Source of the DNA: Pontederia crassipes | Taxonomy: Eukaryota > Streptophyta > Magnoliopsida > Commelinales > Pontederiaceae | DNA: 64,000 bases | Assembly (NCBI GenBank): GCA_030549335.1 | Contig: CM060197.1 | Location: 744,001 to 808,000 of the forward strand | Reading direction: 5' to 3' | Shown here: positions 1 through 10,416 of the stretch, piece after piece | Layout of the letters: each line of letters opens with the position of its first letter | How positions within the stretch are numbered: position 1 is the stretch's first letter | Notes under the pieces: model-generated | Told to the model about the DNA's origin: nothing | Databases searched by the model: none | Seen by the model: only the letters and a program-made list of their open reading frames with translations | Program-made: the position numbers and the translations under genes

Positions 1-369
1 CAGAAATAACTTGTTAACCAATGACTTACTTTGATATAGGGATTCCAACTTCCTCCACAGATCTCTGGCTGTAGGTTCGCTCATCACATTCGTAAGAATT
101 GAATCAGCGAGACAAAGCCGAATCAAACCCTTCGCCTTTCTATCAATCTGATCCCACTCTTCGATCGCCTTTGGATCTGCCTGACTAGAGGAAGTCGTAT
201 CTGAAGCCTTCGTCGCATCTGCAGCCGTCGCCGCTTCTTTGCATGGCCTCTCCTTCTCGATTGCCGTCCAAAGATCTCGATCACAGAGGAGATCCTCCAT
301 CTTCATCTTCCAGAGATCAAACCGTGTTCCATCAAATTTTTCTATCTCGATTCGCGACCCTCCTGACAT
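1..369 (-). CDS. Ty1/copia retrotransposon gag, N-terminal part, cut by window edge
   Basis: Read on the minus strand from the ATG at 367-369, an open frame runs without a stop to base 1 and leaves the window. It begins MSGGSRIEIEKFDGTRFDLW, continues KMKMEDLL and later has the run LWRKLESLYQSKSL. This is the usual start of plant copia gag polyproteins (DUF4219/UBN2 type): a short lead, the F-DGT-F--WK motif, then the helical capsid-like region. The ATG lies just downstream of a primer-binding site and LTR in the expected order, which fixes the start. No break is seen in the visible 123 codons. Protease, integrase and reverse transcriptase would lie left of base 1, so whether the element is intact cannot be judged. 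Confidence 0.85.
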   Translation of the reverse strand, partial: MSGGSRIEIEKFDGTRFDLWKMKMEDLLCDRDLWTAIEKERPCKEAATAADATKASDTTSSSQADPKAIEEWDQIDRKAKGLIRLCLADSILTNVMSEPTARDLWRKLESLYQSKSLVNKLFL

Positions 370-396
370 CTCGAATAAACCCTTCGAACAACCTGT

Positions 397-408
397 GCTC
401 TGATACCA
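397..408 (-). other. Retrotransposon primer-binding site
   Basis: The minus strand reads TGGTATCAGAGC, the standard plant copia primer-binding site complementary to the 3' end of initiator methionine tRNA. It sits two bases inside the LTR edge at 411 and about 28 bases before the gag ATG, as expected for the 5' end of such an element. Confidence 0.85.
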
Positions 409-410
409 AT

Positions 411-1000
411 TGATGGAAAAATCCGAGAACAGGGAGAGAAGATCACAGAGAGATTGCAGAAAAATAGAGGAGACACACGAATTTACCCAGGTTCACCCTT
501 GATATGAGAGCTACGTCCTGTAAAGAGGTTCCACTATATCGTTTAGGTTTACAGCCGCCACAGATTACACCAGAAATTAAGCTATTAATAGCCTCTTCAA
601 ACCGAGTTTAAAATCCAAACAAACAGAGAAAAAACCTAATCCGAACAACACGGGCCGGCTAAACAAAAGCCCAAAACCCGTCTAGGTTTCGGGACCGCCG
701 TCGAGGGGCGGGGCTCCCCGAACCCCCTTTCGTTCGTACGCCAGCAGCACTGCTAATTGGGTAATACTCAGATTTCCCTAAGCTCACGTGGGCGAACCCG
801 GTGTGAGAAACAAGAGGTCCTGAAGTATTCACCAACTCTAACACTCCATAATCGGCCGTAACATTATGTTCACAACCCATACATAATAGGTTGAAACATA
901 ACGCACTTATGTTACGAGGCGCATTTGTACCTTCACGACACATACAAACTATGTTACAGGCCGTAGAAACCATATAGACACTCCAAACTAGAGTCAGATT
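411..1000 (-). mobile_element. 5' LTR of the copia element (outer end uncertain)
   Basis: On the minus strand this segment lies upstream of the primer-binding site and ends ...TTTTTCCATCA, the expected CA end, at 411. It includes a GC-rich stretch (690-730) and no host gene; the 104-codon open frame at 659-973 is taken as chance. The outer TG end was not located with certainty, so 1000 is only an estimate. The second LTR lies outside the window. Confidence 0.6.
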
Positions 1001-3374
1001 TGGCCGTGAACACCTCCTTATGGGCCATTAAGAGCACTAATTTTTGTTGTTCGTTGATTTCTTAAACGAATTTTGATCATATCAAGATTCCAGAGCGATG
1101 CTTAATATTCTAGAATTTAAATTGGATTATAAGGGTTCAAAAATGAAGATAAATTGGATGGTTTTCAAGTCAAGTAGTAGTCTAAACAAAAATTATTGTT
1201 TGACAACTTTTAGACTCCCAACTTATCAAAACTTATCGAGAACCTCTAAAGTTATAAATAGAAGACTCTAGAGACATGAAAATTTGTGCTTGAATTCTGA
1301 AAAATCGTGCCTTTTTGTTGAGAAGGAGTTTTGAAGTCAGAAGATTACCGAAGGAGAAGGATCGTACAACTCGTCGATTGGACTGCGCGATCGTCCAGAG
1401 GTTCTAGAGGCTACAAATTATTCTTCTATCAGATGTTGGATGCTCTTTTACTTAGTTCTAATAGTTCATTATTTCTTTAATAGATATTTTATATTCTTTT
1501 CAAGAAGGAAAACTATTTGAACCTTGTTATTAGTTAAGTTAATTAAACTTTTCGATTTCTTTTTATATTCATGTTGAGTCATTGCTTTTTTATAAGTGAT
1601 TTGATTTTTGAGATTAGATTACAAAGTTGTAAAAGGAGTAATTAGCTTCAAAAAATATTATTACTTTGGTAATTGATCTTTTGATTTTAAGTTAAAGCAT
1701 ATATAACATGTAATCAGTAACTCATCGTTTGTGAGAGATTTCGTGTGGTTTATTATTATGTTCAGATTTGTGGGTGAATAATAGTGTAGGAGATACATAT
1801 TATTGCATCTTAACTTTCTATAAAATTAATAATTGACTCATTGTTTGCGGTTATTTATTTTATTAGAAGTTAAGGTAATTTGATTTAATTGAGAGATCAA
1901 TACCTTAGGTACTCTTAATTCGTCTCAAGAATCGATATTATTATTTCTGTTATAAGTTAACTATTATGGAGGATCATACACGTTTATCTTTACATTAATC
2001 ATCCATAATTCCCAAGACTCAACACCGCTTTATTTCTAATTGTCAATCTTTTTTATGCAGCTTTTATGTTTCTGTTTTACAACACAAAACCCTTTTTTCT
2101 TCTCCTAGTAGGTCTTTAGGACAGAATTGATTTAGATAGTTCCTTGTGAGATCGACAACTTTACTCTACACTTTATTACTTGACACGACTAGTGCACTTG
2201 TTAGATATTGTGTTGATACATATTTTTCGCATAATTTGCCTTCACTAGATTGTAATTTTGTTGTTTTGTCTTCAGCTATGCTACATATCCCTTCATTTAA
2301 CATCATTTATTAAATTCTCCTTACATAGGTATGAACAATGACAATCATCTTTCATGTAATCAAGGCTAATGGGAGCATCACAATTCCTACTCATTATGAG
2401 AAATCATATGATGATGTCATAAAATGATGGATAAATTTGATTGAGGTTAAATTAGTCATTTGAATCATATGTCTTCTATGTCCAACTTTTAGACGCGTGT
2501 CAGGTCGAGCGACCGTCTGATCCTTAGGTACATCGAACGTCCGAAAGATCGAACGAACGGTCACAATGCATCATTTGCTCATTCAAAGGCTAGTTCCATT
2601 TGTCCTGATAGGTCAAGCGGACGTTCAATATTTCTTTGATAGAAAATACAAATTCTCAACCATGAATTTCGGATGCTGGGATGGTCGACCGATTTGTCCA
2701 AGTCATCTTCGTTATCATTTTCATCGATCGATAGGAAGCGTTGGTCAACCGATCATATTTTTTTGTGGATGTTCGTTACAAAGAATCAGGAATCTAGTAT
2801 GATAACAATTATCTTTCTGCTAAGAGCGAAAGCCTGCTGATAAGATCAGTCGTTCGTTCCTCCTTAGAACCGTAGGTCATTGAGAAAATTTTTAAATTTT
2901 CAATTAATTTTCACAATAGAATCGTCTAAAACATATTTAATCATAACACCAACATATAGCATCATGGAGATGTCACTTATAAATATGTTCATATCCATTT
3001 CATTATCAAATGCTTCATTTAATATAAATAAAGGAGAAATACGAATTTAAATGAAAGAAAAGTTGAAGTCTGTTCCTTTAGTCATTATGACGTTAGGAGT
3101 GAATGGAGGAAGAAAAGTTTAATTTGACTTCCTTCGGTCATTAGATGACTAGACACTTGGACATTCGATTTTTTAGTGGGTAACATCATTATTTTTTAAA
3201 AATTATTGAGATGTTATCATATCACTGTGCGTTCAATTGTCCTACCATAAACTTTGTTGTTACGACACATCGAATTGACTGTCGACAACCATTATCTTTG
3301 TGGTGAATCAGTCAACTTGTTGCAACCATGGCGTCAAAGGAGGCTTGCATTTGTTTTCCACGTGCTAATTTTAA
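1001..3374. other. AT-rich intergenic DNA, no gene recognised
   Basis: No convincing coding sequence. Around 2490-2900 the base composition becomes mixed, with repeated GATCGA/CGAACG-type words and a 78-codon open frame at 2566-2802 that resembles nothing I recognise. It may be decayed retroelement DNA. Confidence 0.5.
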
Positions 3375-4095
3375 GGTAGTGTTTGGATGTAAAAATTTAA
3401 ATTTTGGAGAATTAATTGATTAGATAGTTTAGTTTTGATTTGGTGTTTGAATAAAAAAATGTAATGATTGAGGTCTAAAAGATGATTTGATAGTTTAGTT
3501 CATATGAGTGTCTGAATGAAAATGAGAATTTTATAATATTTTATTATATAAATATTATGAAAATGTAATATAATTTGTATTATTTGCAATAGAATAATAA
3601 CATTTATTAAACGTAAAATTATATAATCAACTTTTATTAACTACTTTGAATAATATTTTATTTAAATTAATCTAAGAAATATTAAATCAATTAATAACTA
3701 ATTAAAATATTAAATGTAAATTTTGTATCTTAAAAATATATTTATTCTACTTAAATAAAGTAATTTAATAAATAAAATAAATATCCGAATTTTAAAATAA
3801 ATGATAATATTTTAAATTAACTTAAAATCTTTTATTATATTGCACCGTCGTACTTTAGCACTTTTTACTCTCTCTCACATTCTATTTTTTTTTTACCTCA
3901 TCAATGCGTGGGACCCACCACAAAATTTGTTCCAATCGGAATTGCCTAAGGCCAATACGAACAAAATCGGTGGACATTTTGAGTTGATCGAAATTTAAAT
4001 TCTTTTGGATCCAAAAGAAAATTGCTAGTGCTTGACAAAATTTGATAGGAATAAACTAAATTCTAGGCTAAAATCGTCATGTCCAAAACACAGCC
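3375..4095. repeat. Possible AT-rich inverted-repeat element (MITE-like)
   Basis: The left end AGGTAGTGTTTGGATG and the complement of the right end near 4095 (AGGCTGTGTTTTGGAC) are similar inverted ends. They enclose very AT-rich DNA with no coding capacity. The GTGTTTGG-type ends resemble common plant non-autonomous DNA transposons. No target duplication was confirmed, so this is a tentative call. Confidence 0.4.
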
Positions 4096-4657
4096 TAATA
4101 TTCAAATAGAAGCACCGGACTACGAATTTCGTTTCATCACCATGGATTTCCTTGTAAGTTGTGTAGGTAGGACAATAATTTGAAGTTGATTGTGTCAGAA
4201 GTTGATCGCAAGTGGAACAGATTCTCAAGTGTATCCAAAGCGAAGACAACATATACGTCACTAGAAAAAGTAAAGGAATCATTATAATAATATTTTTTTC
4301 CAACCGACGCCACTAGCAAATTATACAGTTCAATATCTAATTTTTATAATTTTTAATTAAAACGAACTATAACTATTAACTTTATTTAATTTGTATTCAG
4401 GAAAGAAATTAAGGAAAAAAAACCCAATTTTACAAAAGAAGTTGCTCAAAATTTTTCCTTCTATCGAACATCGTAGTGGTTTGGCTAAGAAGTGGTTAAA
4501 CGTGTTTTAATAGTTTGCCAAAAGTGCCTAGTCTAGTCTAATTAATCATTCAACTCTTGCTAAATGCAATTAACATACATTCTCCGACAAGAAAGAGCAC
4601 CTAGCTCCCCTCTAAAAAAAAAGAACACCTGCCTTGTTTTTATTTTAAATATATATA
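4096..4657. other. Intergenic, nothing recognised
   Basis: AT-rich DNA. Two overlapping minus-strand open frames (4025-4303, 4137-4319) look like chance frames and have no recognisable motif. Confidence 0.5.
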
Positions 4658-4855
4658 TTTTTTTTGAATGTTGGTCCGAATCTACGGGAGGTCTCCGATG
4701 TCCAAAGTTATTAACACTTGACTAAGAAAAAATAGAGCAACGAAAATTAATTTCCTAATAAAGAACGACTCCAAAACTCGAATATGTAACTACTAACACC
4801 TAACTAGCGCTTAAAACTTACCTATGCTTACCAACTGAGCCAACCACCAGTGGTA
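4658..4855 (-). mobile_element. tRNA-derived SINE, copy 1
   Basis: On the minus strand the element starts near 4855 with a polymerase III box A (GGTTGGCTCAGTTGGTAAGC). About 50 bases on is a box B-like TATTCGAGTTTTG, and it ends in an A-rich tail (the T run at 4658-4665 on plus). The body matches a second copy at 28131-28314 over its whole length, with shared blocks such as AGTCAAGTG and the region before the tail. A target duplication is only suggested, because the flanks are AT-rich. Confidence 0.7.
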
Positions 4856-5399
4856 ATATTTTTTCTTCTTTCACGTGTTTGGTTTCAAAACTTTCTGATA
4901 AAACACTGGTATATGTATATAACAATACTTCGGGTAGTACATGCCGATTTGATAGTAAGCTGAAACGTCGAATTATATTCACCGCGTTAATCTCGTCACG
5001 CCATCCTTGGCATAATAACAATATTATAACATACATTATGGGAAAAAAAACAGAATACTAACAAAAGCTAGAAACAAGTGTGTGTACATAGGGGATTCGG
5101 ATCATACATGTTCAATATACACACATCCATACATATCACTGTGCAGGCTGGACATTGTAAATTTGTAATTATAATACATACATGATGTCTAGAGTTCCCT
5201 AAAAGAAGAACAAAGACAGGGGGAAGGAAAGGTGGTCTAAATGTATTCCTTTGAGATGAGATGACTAAGGTTTTCCACTAAAATAAAGGAACATTATTTC
5301 AAATAAAATTATCATACCTATAAAGAAAAAAATAAAAGAAGCGAAGGATCTAGGTAAAAGAAAAAGGTGCAAAGAGAAACTCATGGAGCCATGAGAGTG
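4856..5399. other. Intergenic, nothing recognised
   Basis: Between the SINE and the damaged 3' part of the F-box gene. Open frames here (4818-5036, 4879-5061) are short, overlap on opposite strands and carry no motif. Confidence 0.45.
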
Positions 5400-5810
5400 C
5401 ATCCGCTGCTGCACATGGAATCAAGGGTCACTCATGTTGATAGTGAATTGGATTTTGATCCGATCAGGGGCAATCGAAAAAAAAAGACTTAGTAATACAA
5501 GCATCAAAGGTGTAATTAGTCAAAACCATGAGTAGGCGTCCTCTTGATTGATGAAGTTTGATGAACTCAGAATACATATGCCGGAGCATAGAGGCATCTA
5601 TCTTGCTGGGCCTTCATTGCTCAATGTCAAGGGATACGTGAGATCTGTCATCTCTCAACCAATATACGAACCCATTGCAGAACCGGCCGGGGCATGTCAT
5701 AGTTCTTCCATAAGATTCGACATCCTGACAAATGGTCTGCCATAAGCCTATCTCACGTACCCTTGGACTTCACCATTGGAGTCAAAACAGATGACGAGGT
5801 AATTGGTAGA
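5400..5810 (-). pseudogene. Decayed 3' part of the F-box gene
   Basis: Downstream of the F-box frame's stop, translation continues recognisably but is broken. In the same frame the segment STNYLVICFDSNGEVQGYVR follows the stop and ends in another stop. Further down, in another frame, comes CNGFVYWLRDDRSHVSLDIE, with the CNGxVYWL...DIE pattern common in the C-terminal regions of plant F-box proteins; it ends in a stop. This suggests the locus once encoded a longer F-box protein and its 3' half has decayed. An intron accounting for some of the breaks cannot be excluded. Confidence 0.5.
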
Positions 5811-6152
5811 TCATGAAGGGTCGAACGCTGGAACCGAAGTGTGGATGTCCAAGATTTCTATGTTTTCATCCGAATGTATACAAAAAATCGAGTAGGCAGA
5901 CAATATAATTCGCCAAGGAAAAGCCCATTGCAAGATTGGAGTATAATACCAGGCTTGTGGAGGTTGGAGGAATCCTGGGATCTTGTGAGGATTACGGCTA
6001 GTGTGGACGATGGCAAAGGACGGGTCCAACACGATGTCACTGCAATGCTTGCAGGCGGCCGTGAACCGAATGACAAATTTAGGTGGAAGCCATGAGAGAA
6101 TATCACTCACCATGTCAGCGCTTGCTGCAGCTATGGAGCCAGAGGAGGTCAT
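5811..6152 (-). CDS. F-box protein, truncated (possible pseudogene)
   Basis: The product would be about 113 aa. Near the N-terminus it has an F-box: DMVSDILSWLPPKFVIRF followed by AACKHCSDIVLDPSFA, which matches the usual I-xx-ILSxLPxKxxxRFxxxCKxW-xxLxDPxF pattern. F-box proteins join substrates to SCF (SKP1-cullin-F-box) ubiquitin ligases. The frame could open at 6173, but TTTCCTTGCAG just before ACCGAAG looks like a 3' splice site at 6168-6169. I therefore place the start at the ATG at 6150-6152 within that exon. Typical plant F-box proteins are 350-450 aa, so this one is truncated; 3' remnants follow at 5400-5810. The substrate is unknown. Confidence 0.6.
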   Translation of the reverse strand: MTSSGSIAAASADMVSDILSWLPPKFVIRFTAACKHCSDIVLDPSFAIVHTSRNPHKIPGFLQPPQAWYYTPILQWAFPWRIILSAYSIFCIHSDENIEILDIHTSVPAFDPS

Positions 6153-6633
6153 CCCCTTTGCTTCGGTCTGCAAGGAAATAAGTAAATATATGGGGGTATA
6201 AAGGTAAACAATTAATTTTCAATTTGTATTTTATACTCTCTAGGATGAAAGAAATCGGTAACTTCAGCATTCAAATAGGGGCAGGGTACTGGACTTTGAC
6301 CTTGACTTAATCTTCAAGGAAATATTAAATTTTATTACATCTAACTTTTGTAAGGTAAGAAATTGAGGATTATTCTCCTGCTAATGTAAACGGTAAGTCA
6401 ATTAATAAGGCAAACTAAGCAGTAAACAGAACTCTCAAAGAAATTAAAAACAAAAAGACTCCCCCTCTTTTAGCTTGAAAAAAAAAGATAAATTCTTTAT
6501 CTTCACCAGGGAATTTTAATTTAAAAAACATAGTTCAAAGATCACTTCAGAAGAATGATTCTCTGCGCAGATTGGCACAAATTATTCGATCCTGAACGAT
6601 AAAAGGAAGGATCAAGAAGCAATTACCTGGCGC

Positions 6634-6790
6634 GGAATGTATAAAACTGATAAGGCAGTTCCTGACAGCAGCATCGGCGCCGTAAATTAGCTGCGTGCCG
6701 GTGTCGAATACACGAATTAAACAGGACCTCAGGAAATCTGCAACGAAAGACAACTTGTTGCAGCAGAGCACAAAAAGATGAAGCTGCAAA
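6634..6790 (-). other. Candidate 5' untranslated exon of the F-box gene
   Basis: On the minus strand this stretch ends CCGCGCCAG followed by GTAATTGC, a good 5' splice site. The next acceptor downstream is the TTTCCTTGCAG before the F-box ATG. The 80-codon frame at 6547-6789 crosses this donor and has no recognisable motif. This is inference from splice signals only. Confidence 0.35.
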
Positions 6791-7001
6791 ATTCTATCTA
6801 TATTTATTGAGACAAGTAGAAAAGAAGTCCAACGTCTTTATTCACAATAAAATAAAATTATTCTCCTATCCAAAAGCTAAAAAAAAACGAAAGGAATCAT
6901 GTAACAAGGAATTCTAACCATCTTTCATCGTCTTCATCCGCAACAGTAGCTTCGTGGGCCCGAAGCGGAATCCAACAGGCAGTAAAGTCATGCGGCCAGA
7001 T

Positions 7002-7064
7002 CACGTGATCGCCACGTGCAGTAACAGAGTCATCCTTCCAAGTTTGGATTTCTCTCTATAAAAG
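7002..7064 (+). promoter_or_regulatory. Promoter-like block: paired G-boxes and TATA box, plus strand
   Basis: Two CACGTG G-boxes lie 11 bases apart (7002-7007 and 7013-7018), about one helical turn. A TATAAAAG box follows at 7057-7064 on the plus strand. G-boxes bind bZIP and bHLH factors in light and ABA responses. No convincing plus-strand gene follows: the first ATG, near 7101, gives only 11 codons, and the next gene is the minus-strand RING gene. The block could drive an antisense or non-coding transcript, or belong to a lost gene. The G-boxes are palindromic and could also serve minus-strand transcription. Confidence 0.45.
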
Positions 7065-7140
7065 GACGCATTAATGGTCTTCAACCAACTCCGATCGAGA
7101 TGAAGCCGAGACTGAACGGAAGGCGCGAAATGTAGAGCGC

Positions 7141-7157
7141 TTTCTCTCTCCTTCCTT

Positions 7158-7188
<31 letters not shown>

Positions 7189-7189
7189 C
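7141..7189. repeat. CT microsatellite
   Basis: Pyrimidine-rich tract ending in about 20 bases of uninterrupted CT repeat, typical of plant 5' untranslated regions. It lies about 80 bases beyond the TATA box at 7057 and 130 bases downstream of the RING gene's stop. Confidence 0.8.
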
Positions 7190-7321
7190 TCCCTCATTAA
7201 AAGCGAACCGGCAGCTCATTAAATTCCCTCATGACACCGCCATTAAGGCGCCGGTGACCCCAACACCGCCGACCCCCAGTCATTTCACTGTAAGTTGTCA
7301 GTATCTCCGGTAGCCCACCGC

Positions 7322-8584
7322 CTATCGCCGGTTCAGCCTCTCCGGCGAGAGCAGCGCCTCGGGATCCCCGCACCGCATCCTGCTTGACGAGAACCCGACG
7401 GTGACCGCCGGCGCCACCGCGACGGTAGCTGAAGACGGCCGCATAAAGAAAGCCGACGGGCTCGTCATCGACCTGCTCCGCCGCCACGAGGGCCCCACTC
7501 CGCCGCCGACGAACCGCCCGATGGACTCCGAGGACAGCGGGAAGAACCCACGCCGGCGGAAGAACGGCGATTTCCCCGCGCCGGCCCCGCCGCGCGAGGA
7601 ACGGAAGGAGAAGACCCTCGATGCGCGGGAGGCCGAAGAGGAGCCCATGCCGCCGACGCCTCCGAAGGGCGACGGCCACCGCTTGCTCCAGAGGCCACGG
7701 TGGCGGTACCGCCACGGCGACACCGTGGACGCTTCCATCACTAGCCTGTCGGCCGCCAGGCTGCGCTCGAACCCGAACGAATAGGATCTCTTGAGGAGGA
7801 AGTCCCGAGGGCCGTACCGGTCGTCCGTGTGGACCGGGGACGGGGCTGCCGGGGCGATCTCCGACTCCGGATCTGCCGCGACGCCGCCGGGTTCCGGCAT
7901 TGGATCGAGGAGGAGGTCGTCGAAGCTGGGGCGGATCCGTGCGGCGCGCATGGGTACGAAGGGGGAGGAGGAATCGTGGTGGCGCAGGACAGCCGAGCGG
8001 CACAGCGGACAGGTGGCGTGCGACCGGAGCCAGACGTCGATGCAGTCGACGTGGAAGGCGTGGGAGCACAGCGGGAGCGTGCGGATCGAGTCCTCGTCCT
8101 CGAACTCCAGGAGGCACACGGCGCACTCCCGATTGGTGGCGGCCAATTGCTTCGCCTTCGACCTGGAGAAGAGCGAGAGCGGGAGAGCCTTGATCGTCGA
8201 CTCGTCGAGGCCGTAGTAGGGCGAGAAGAAGTACTCGGAGGACGAGCCGAAGGAGACGACGCCGAGGCCGCCGGGCGGCGGAGAGAACTCGGGGTCGTAG
8301 TCGGCCGCGGCCGCGGTGGACCGGAACAGGCGGCGTCGGCACCTCCACCGGTGCCACCGCCGACAGAGCCGTCTCAGGTAGCGGGAGAGAACGCGGACGT
8401 AGAGGACGATGAGGAAGGCGGTGCCGACGACGGCGACCATGGCGATGAGCGGCGGGCTGAGATCAGGGGCGGTCCGCGAGCGGGATCCGCCGGAGGAGCT
8501 GGCCATCGGAGAAGGCCCCCATTCGAACTCGTACGATGAGGACGACGAAGACGACGCGGCGGACGTGGGCGGCGGCGCCGCCAT
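7322..8584 (-). CDS. ATL-type RING-H2 finger E3 ubiquitin ligase
   Basis: Intronless 420-aa protein. A Ser-rich N-terminus is followed by one membrane segment at about residues 45-63 and then a basic stretch (RYLRRLCRRWHRW). A GLD motif sits at 125-127. The RING-H2 finger spans 154-195, with ligands C154, C157, C173, H175, H178, C181, C192 and C195, plus the W185 and P193 typical of E2-binding RINGs. Hydrophobic segment, GLD and RING-H2 in this order is the signature of the plant ATL family: membrane-anchored ubiquitin ligases often involved in defence and stress signalling. The C-terminal half is low-complexity, rich in Ser, Arg and Gly. Codons are extremely GC-rich, which creates long shadow frames on both strands. 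The substrate is unknown. A GTATATAAAG motif near 8739 faces the opposite way and is not its TATA box. Confidence 0.93.
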   Translation of the reverse strand: MAAPPPTSAASSSSSSSYEFEWGPSPMASSSGGSRSRTAPDLSPPLIAMVAVVGTAFLIVLYVRVLSRYLRRLCRRWHRWRCRRRLFRSTAAAADYDPEFSPPPGGLGVVSFGSSSEYFFSPYYGLDESTIKALPLSLFSRSKAKQLAATNRECAVCLLEFEDEDSIRTLPLCSHAFHVDCIDVWLRSHATCPLCRSAVLRHHDSSSPFVPMRAARIRPSFDDLLLDPMPEPGGVAADPESEIAPAAPSPVHTDDRYGPRDFLLKRSYSFGFERSLAADRLVMEASTVSPWRYRHRGLWSKRWPSPFGGVGGMGSSSASRASRVFSFRSSRGGAGAGKSPFFRRRGFFPLSSESIGRFVGGGVGPSWRRSRSMTSPSAFFMRPSSATVAVAPAVTVGFSSSRMRCGDPEALLSPERLNRR

Positions 8585-9333
8585 CGTCGGCCGGCGGTGG
8601 GAAACAACTCGAAGCTACGGACGTCCCCTCTCGCGGAGGGCGATCTCTTATCTTGTTCTTTTCCTGTTCTGCTGCCGCTGCTGCTGTTTGCTAAATGGAC
8701 TTATTATTACGGTGCTTAGGCTGCTCCCGGAGGGGGTATATAAAGATTAAGCTGCTCCCCTTTAGTATTGGAGCGATGTGCGATGGCGGTGCGTTCAAAG
8801 TGCGATCGCAAGGACATGTGGTGGTGCGGTAAGAGGGCCCGAGTTGTAGTGTTCTTGAGGTATAGTGTATGCGTAATGGCCGGCAGCGGAGGCCACGACG
8901 ACAGTTTTTGTTTTTTTTCTTTTTTAAAAAAAGGAATTCGATAAAAAAAATTTGGTTATGATATCGACGGGCCACAAAATATGCTTACGTAATTCTTTTG
9001 TTGGACACTTTATTATGTTATCATTATTTTTGCAATGATTTTAATGTAAGTTTTGCCTCGTAATTGACCGCCTAATCTAATTAATTGTTGGATCCGACGA
9101 CATAAAAATTATTAAATTACTTTCTATAAATTATCCTTTTCAGAATAAATAGTAAATGATTGATAACATGTTAACTTTTTTTTATATTCTTCTTTTCTGC
9201 TGTCTCATAGTAAACTCATGACCATTTCTACCGTGGAGTTTGCAACATATTAATTTTAAAATGCTAATATATATATATATATATATATATGCACTAAAAT
9301 ATTAATATATGTCTTTGTCTCCTTTTAACCAAT
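8585..9333. other. Upstream of the RING gene; AT microsatellite
   Basis: Putative 5' flank of the RING gene. No gene seen. Contains an AT dinucleotide repeat at about 9265-9290. The open frame at 8691-8975 has no motif. Confidence 0.5.
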
Positions 9334-9862
9334 GATTATAAAATGGACGAGCGATGGAACCGACCCATGAATTAGATCATAGTTTAATCGGTTCAACTGT
9401 ATAGATGTAAAATTATACATAGTTGACATTAAAATAATTAAATATTAATAAGATGTTCTCATATTTTAATAAATATTGACTTTTAAAAAATTTTGAGCAT
9501 TTTTTCGTTTAATTTTTATCGCTTTTATTGTTTTCCCTTATCTTTCGTCCATTTCAAATTGACCTTCCATGTCACTATTTTCATATTCTATTTCACCAAT
9601 AATTCAAATTAGCCTTCCTTATTATTAATTTTCTATCTGAAATTCAACTTTTTTAATATATTTCTTTCCTAACTATACATTTCTCCCCTATCTATTCTTC
9701 ACTTTCTTCTTAATTATACATTTCTTAATTTCCTATTAAATTTCATACTATATGTATTTTTTTCCACAAAAAAGGTTTGAAAACCGGTCTGTCGGTTTAA
9801 CCCAGGTTGATTGGGTTCAATTCGATCCAACTTATTGGTCCCATCCGGTTCTAAACTTTAAT
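9334..9862. repeat. CCGGT-ended repeat family, copy 1
   Basis: Both ends carry related Asn/CGGTT-type words. The left has GGAACCGACCCATGAATTAG then AATCGGTTCAACTG; the right has AAAACCGGTCTGTCGGTTTA then CCATCCGGTTCT. They enclose AT-rich non-coding DNA. The same end type and layout recur at 17277-18312 and 50567-51432. This copy is the most diverged. It is probably a non-autonomous DNA transposon; no target duplication was identified. Confidence 0.5.
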
Positions 9863-10411
9863 AGGGAGAATAAATCAACAATGCTCAAGTTATGAAGTTT
9901 AGACGTGGTTCTTTAGACAAAATAATATAATAAACTCAAATATTTATTATGTCAAAATAAATAATTAATCGTGATAAGAGAGGGCCGTTAGTGCATTTGC
10001 GATTGGTTATTAATTATTACTATTAATTATTAATCATTTAACTAATCAAATGACTAGTTATTGCGAATGGTTTTTAGTCATTTTTTATTAAATTAATAGT
10101 TAATTTGGTTATGATAAAAAATATTTATTACTAAATTAATAATTATTGATTGGTTATTATTGCATTTATATTTTGTCTGATATTTCATACAACTAAAAAA
10201 TCATTCATATGATAAAGATCTATGCATGATTCATATATTATTGTACACCATATTGAGTGTCATATTTATTAAATATTTTTATACATGACTTTGTGCAAAT
10301 TTTGTAGATAATGATTATGCGTCGGTCATTTATACATGGATTTGAATATTAATATAAAAGAAATATTATTATTGACAAAAGAATAGTATATAAATGATAG
10401 TTCATAACATA
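9863..10411. other. AT-rich intergenic, nothing recognised
   Basis: Contains short palindromic runs of ATTAATTATTAAT type (about 10006-10060) but no gene. Confidence 0.5.
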
Positions 10412-10416
10412 TAGAT

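Noticed and set aside
7197..8357. 386-codon minus-strand frame and long plus-strand frames (7401-7784, 7829-8539) across the RING gene
   Set aside because: They are shadows in other frames of the very GC-rich ATL gene: Arg/Pro/Gly-rich with no motif, while the RING frame has every zinc ligand.
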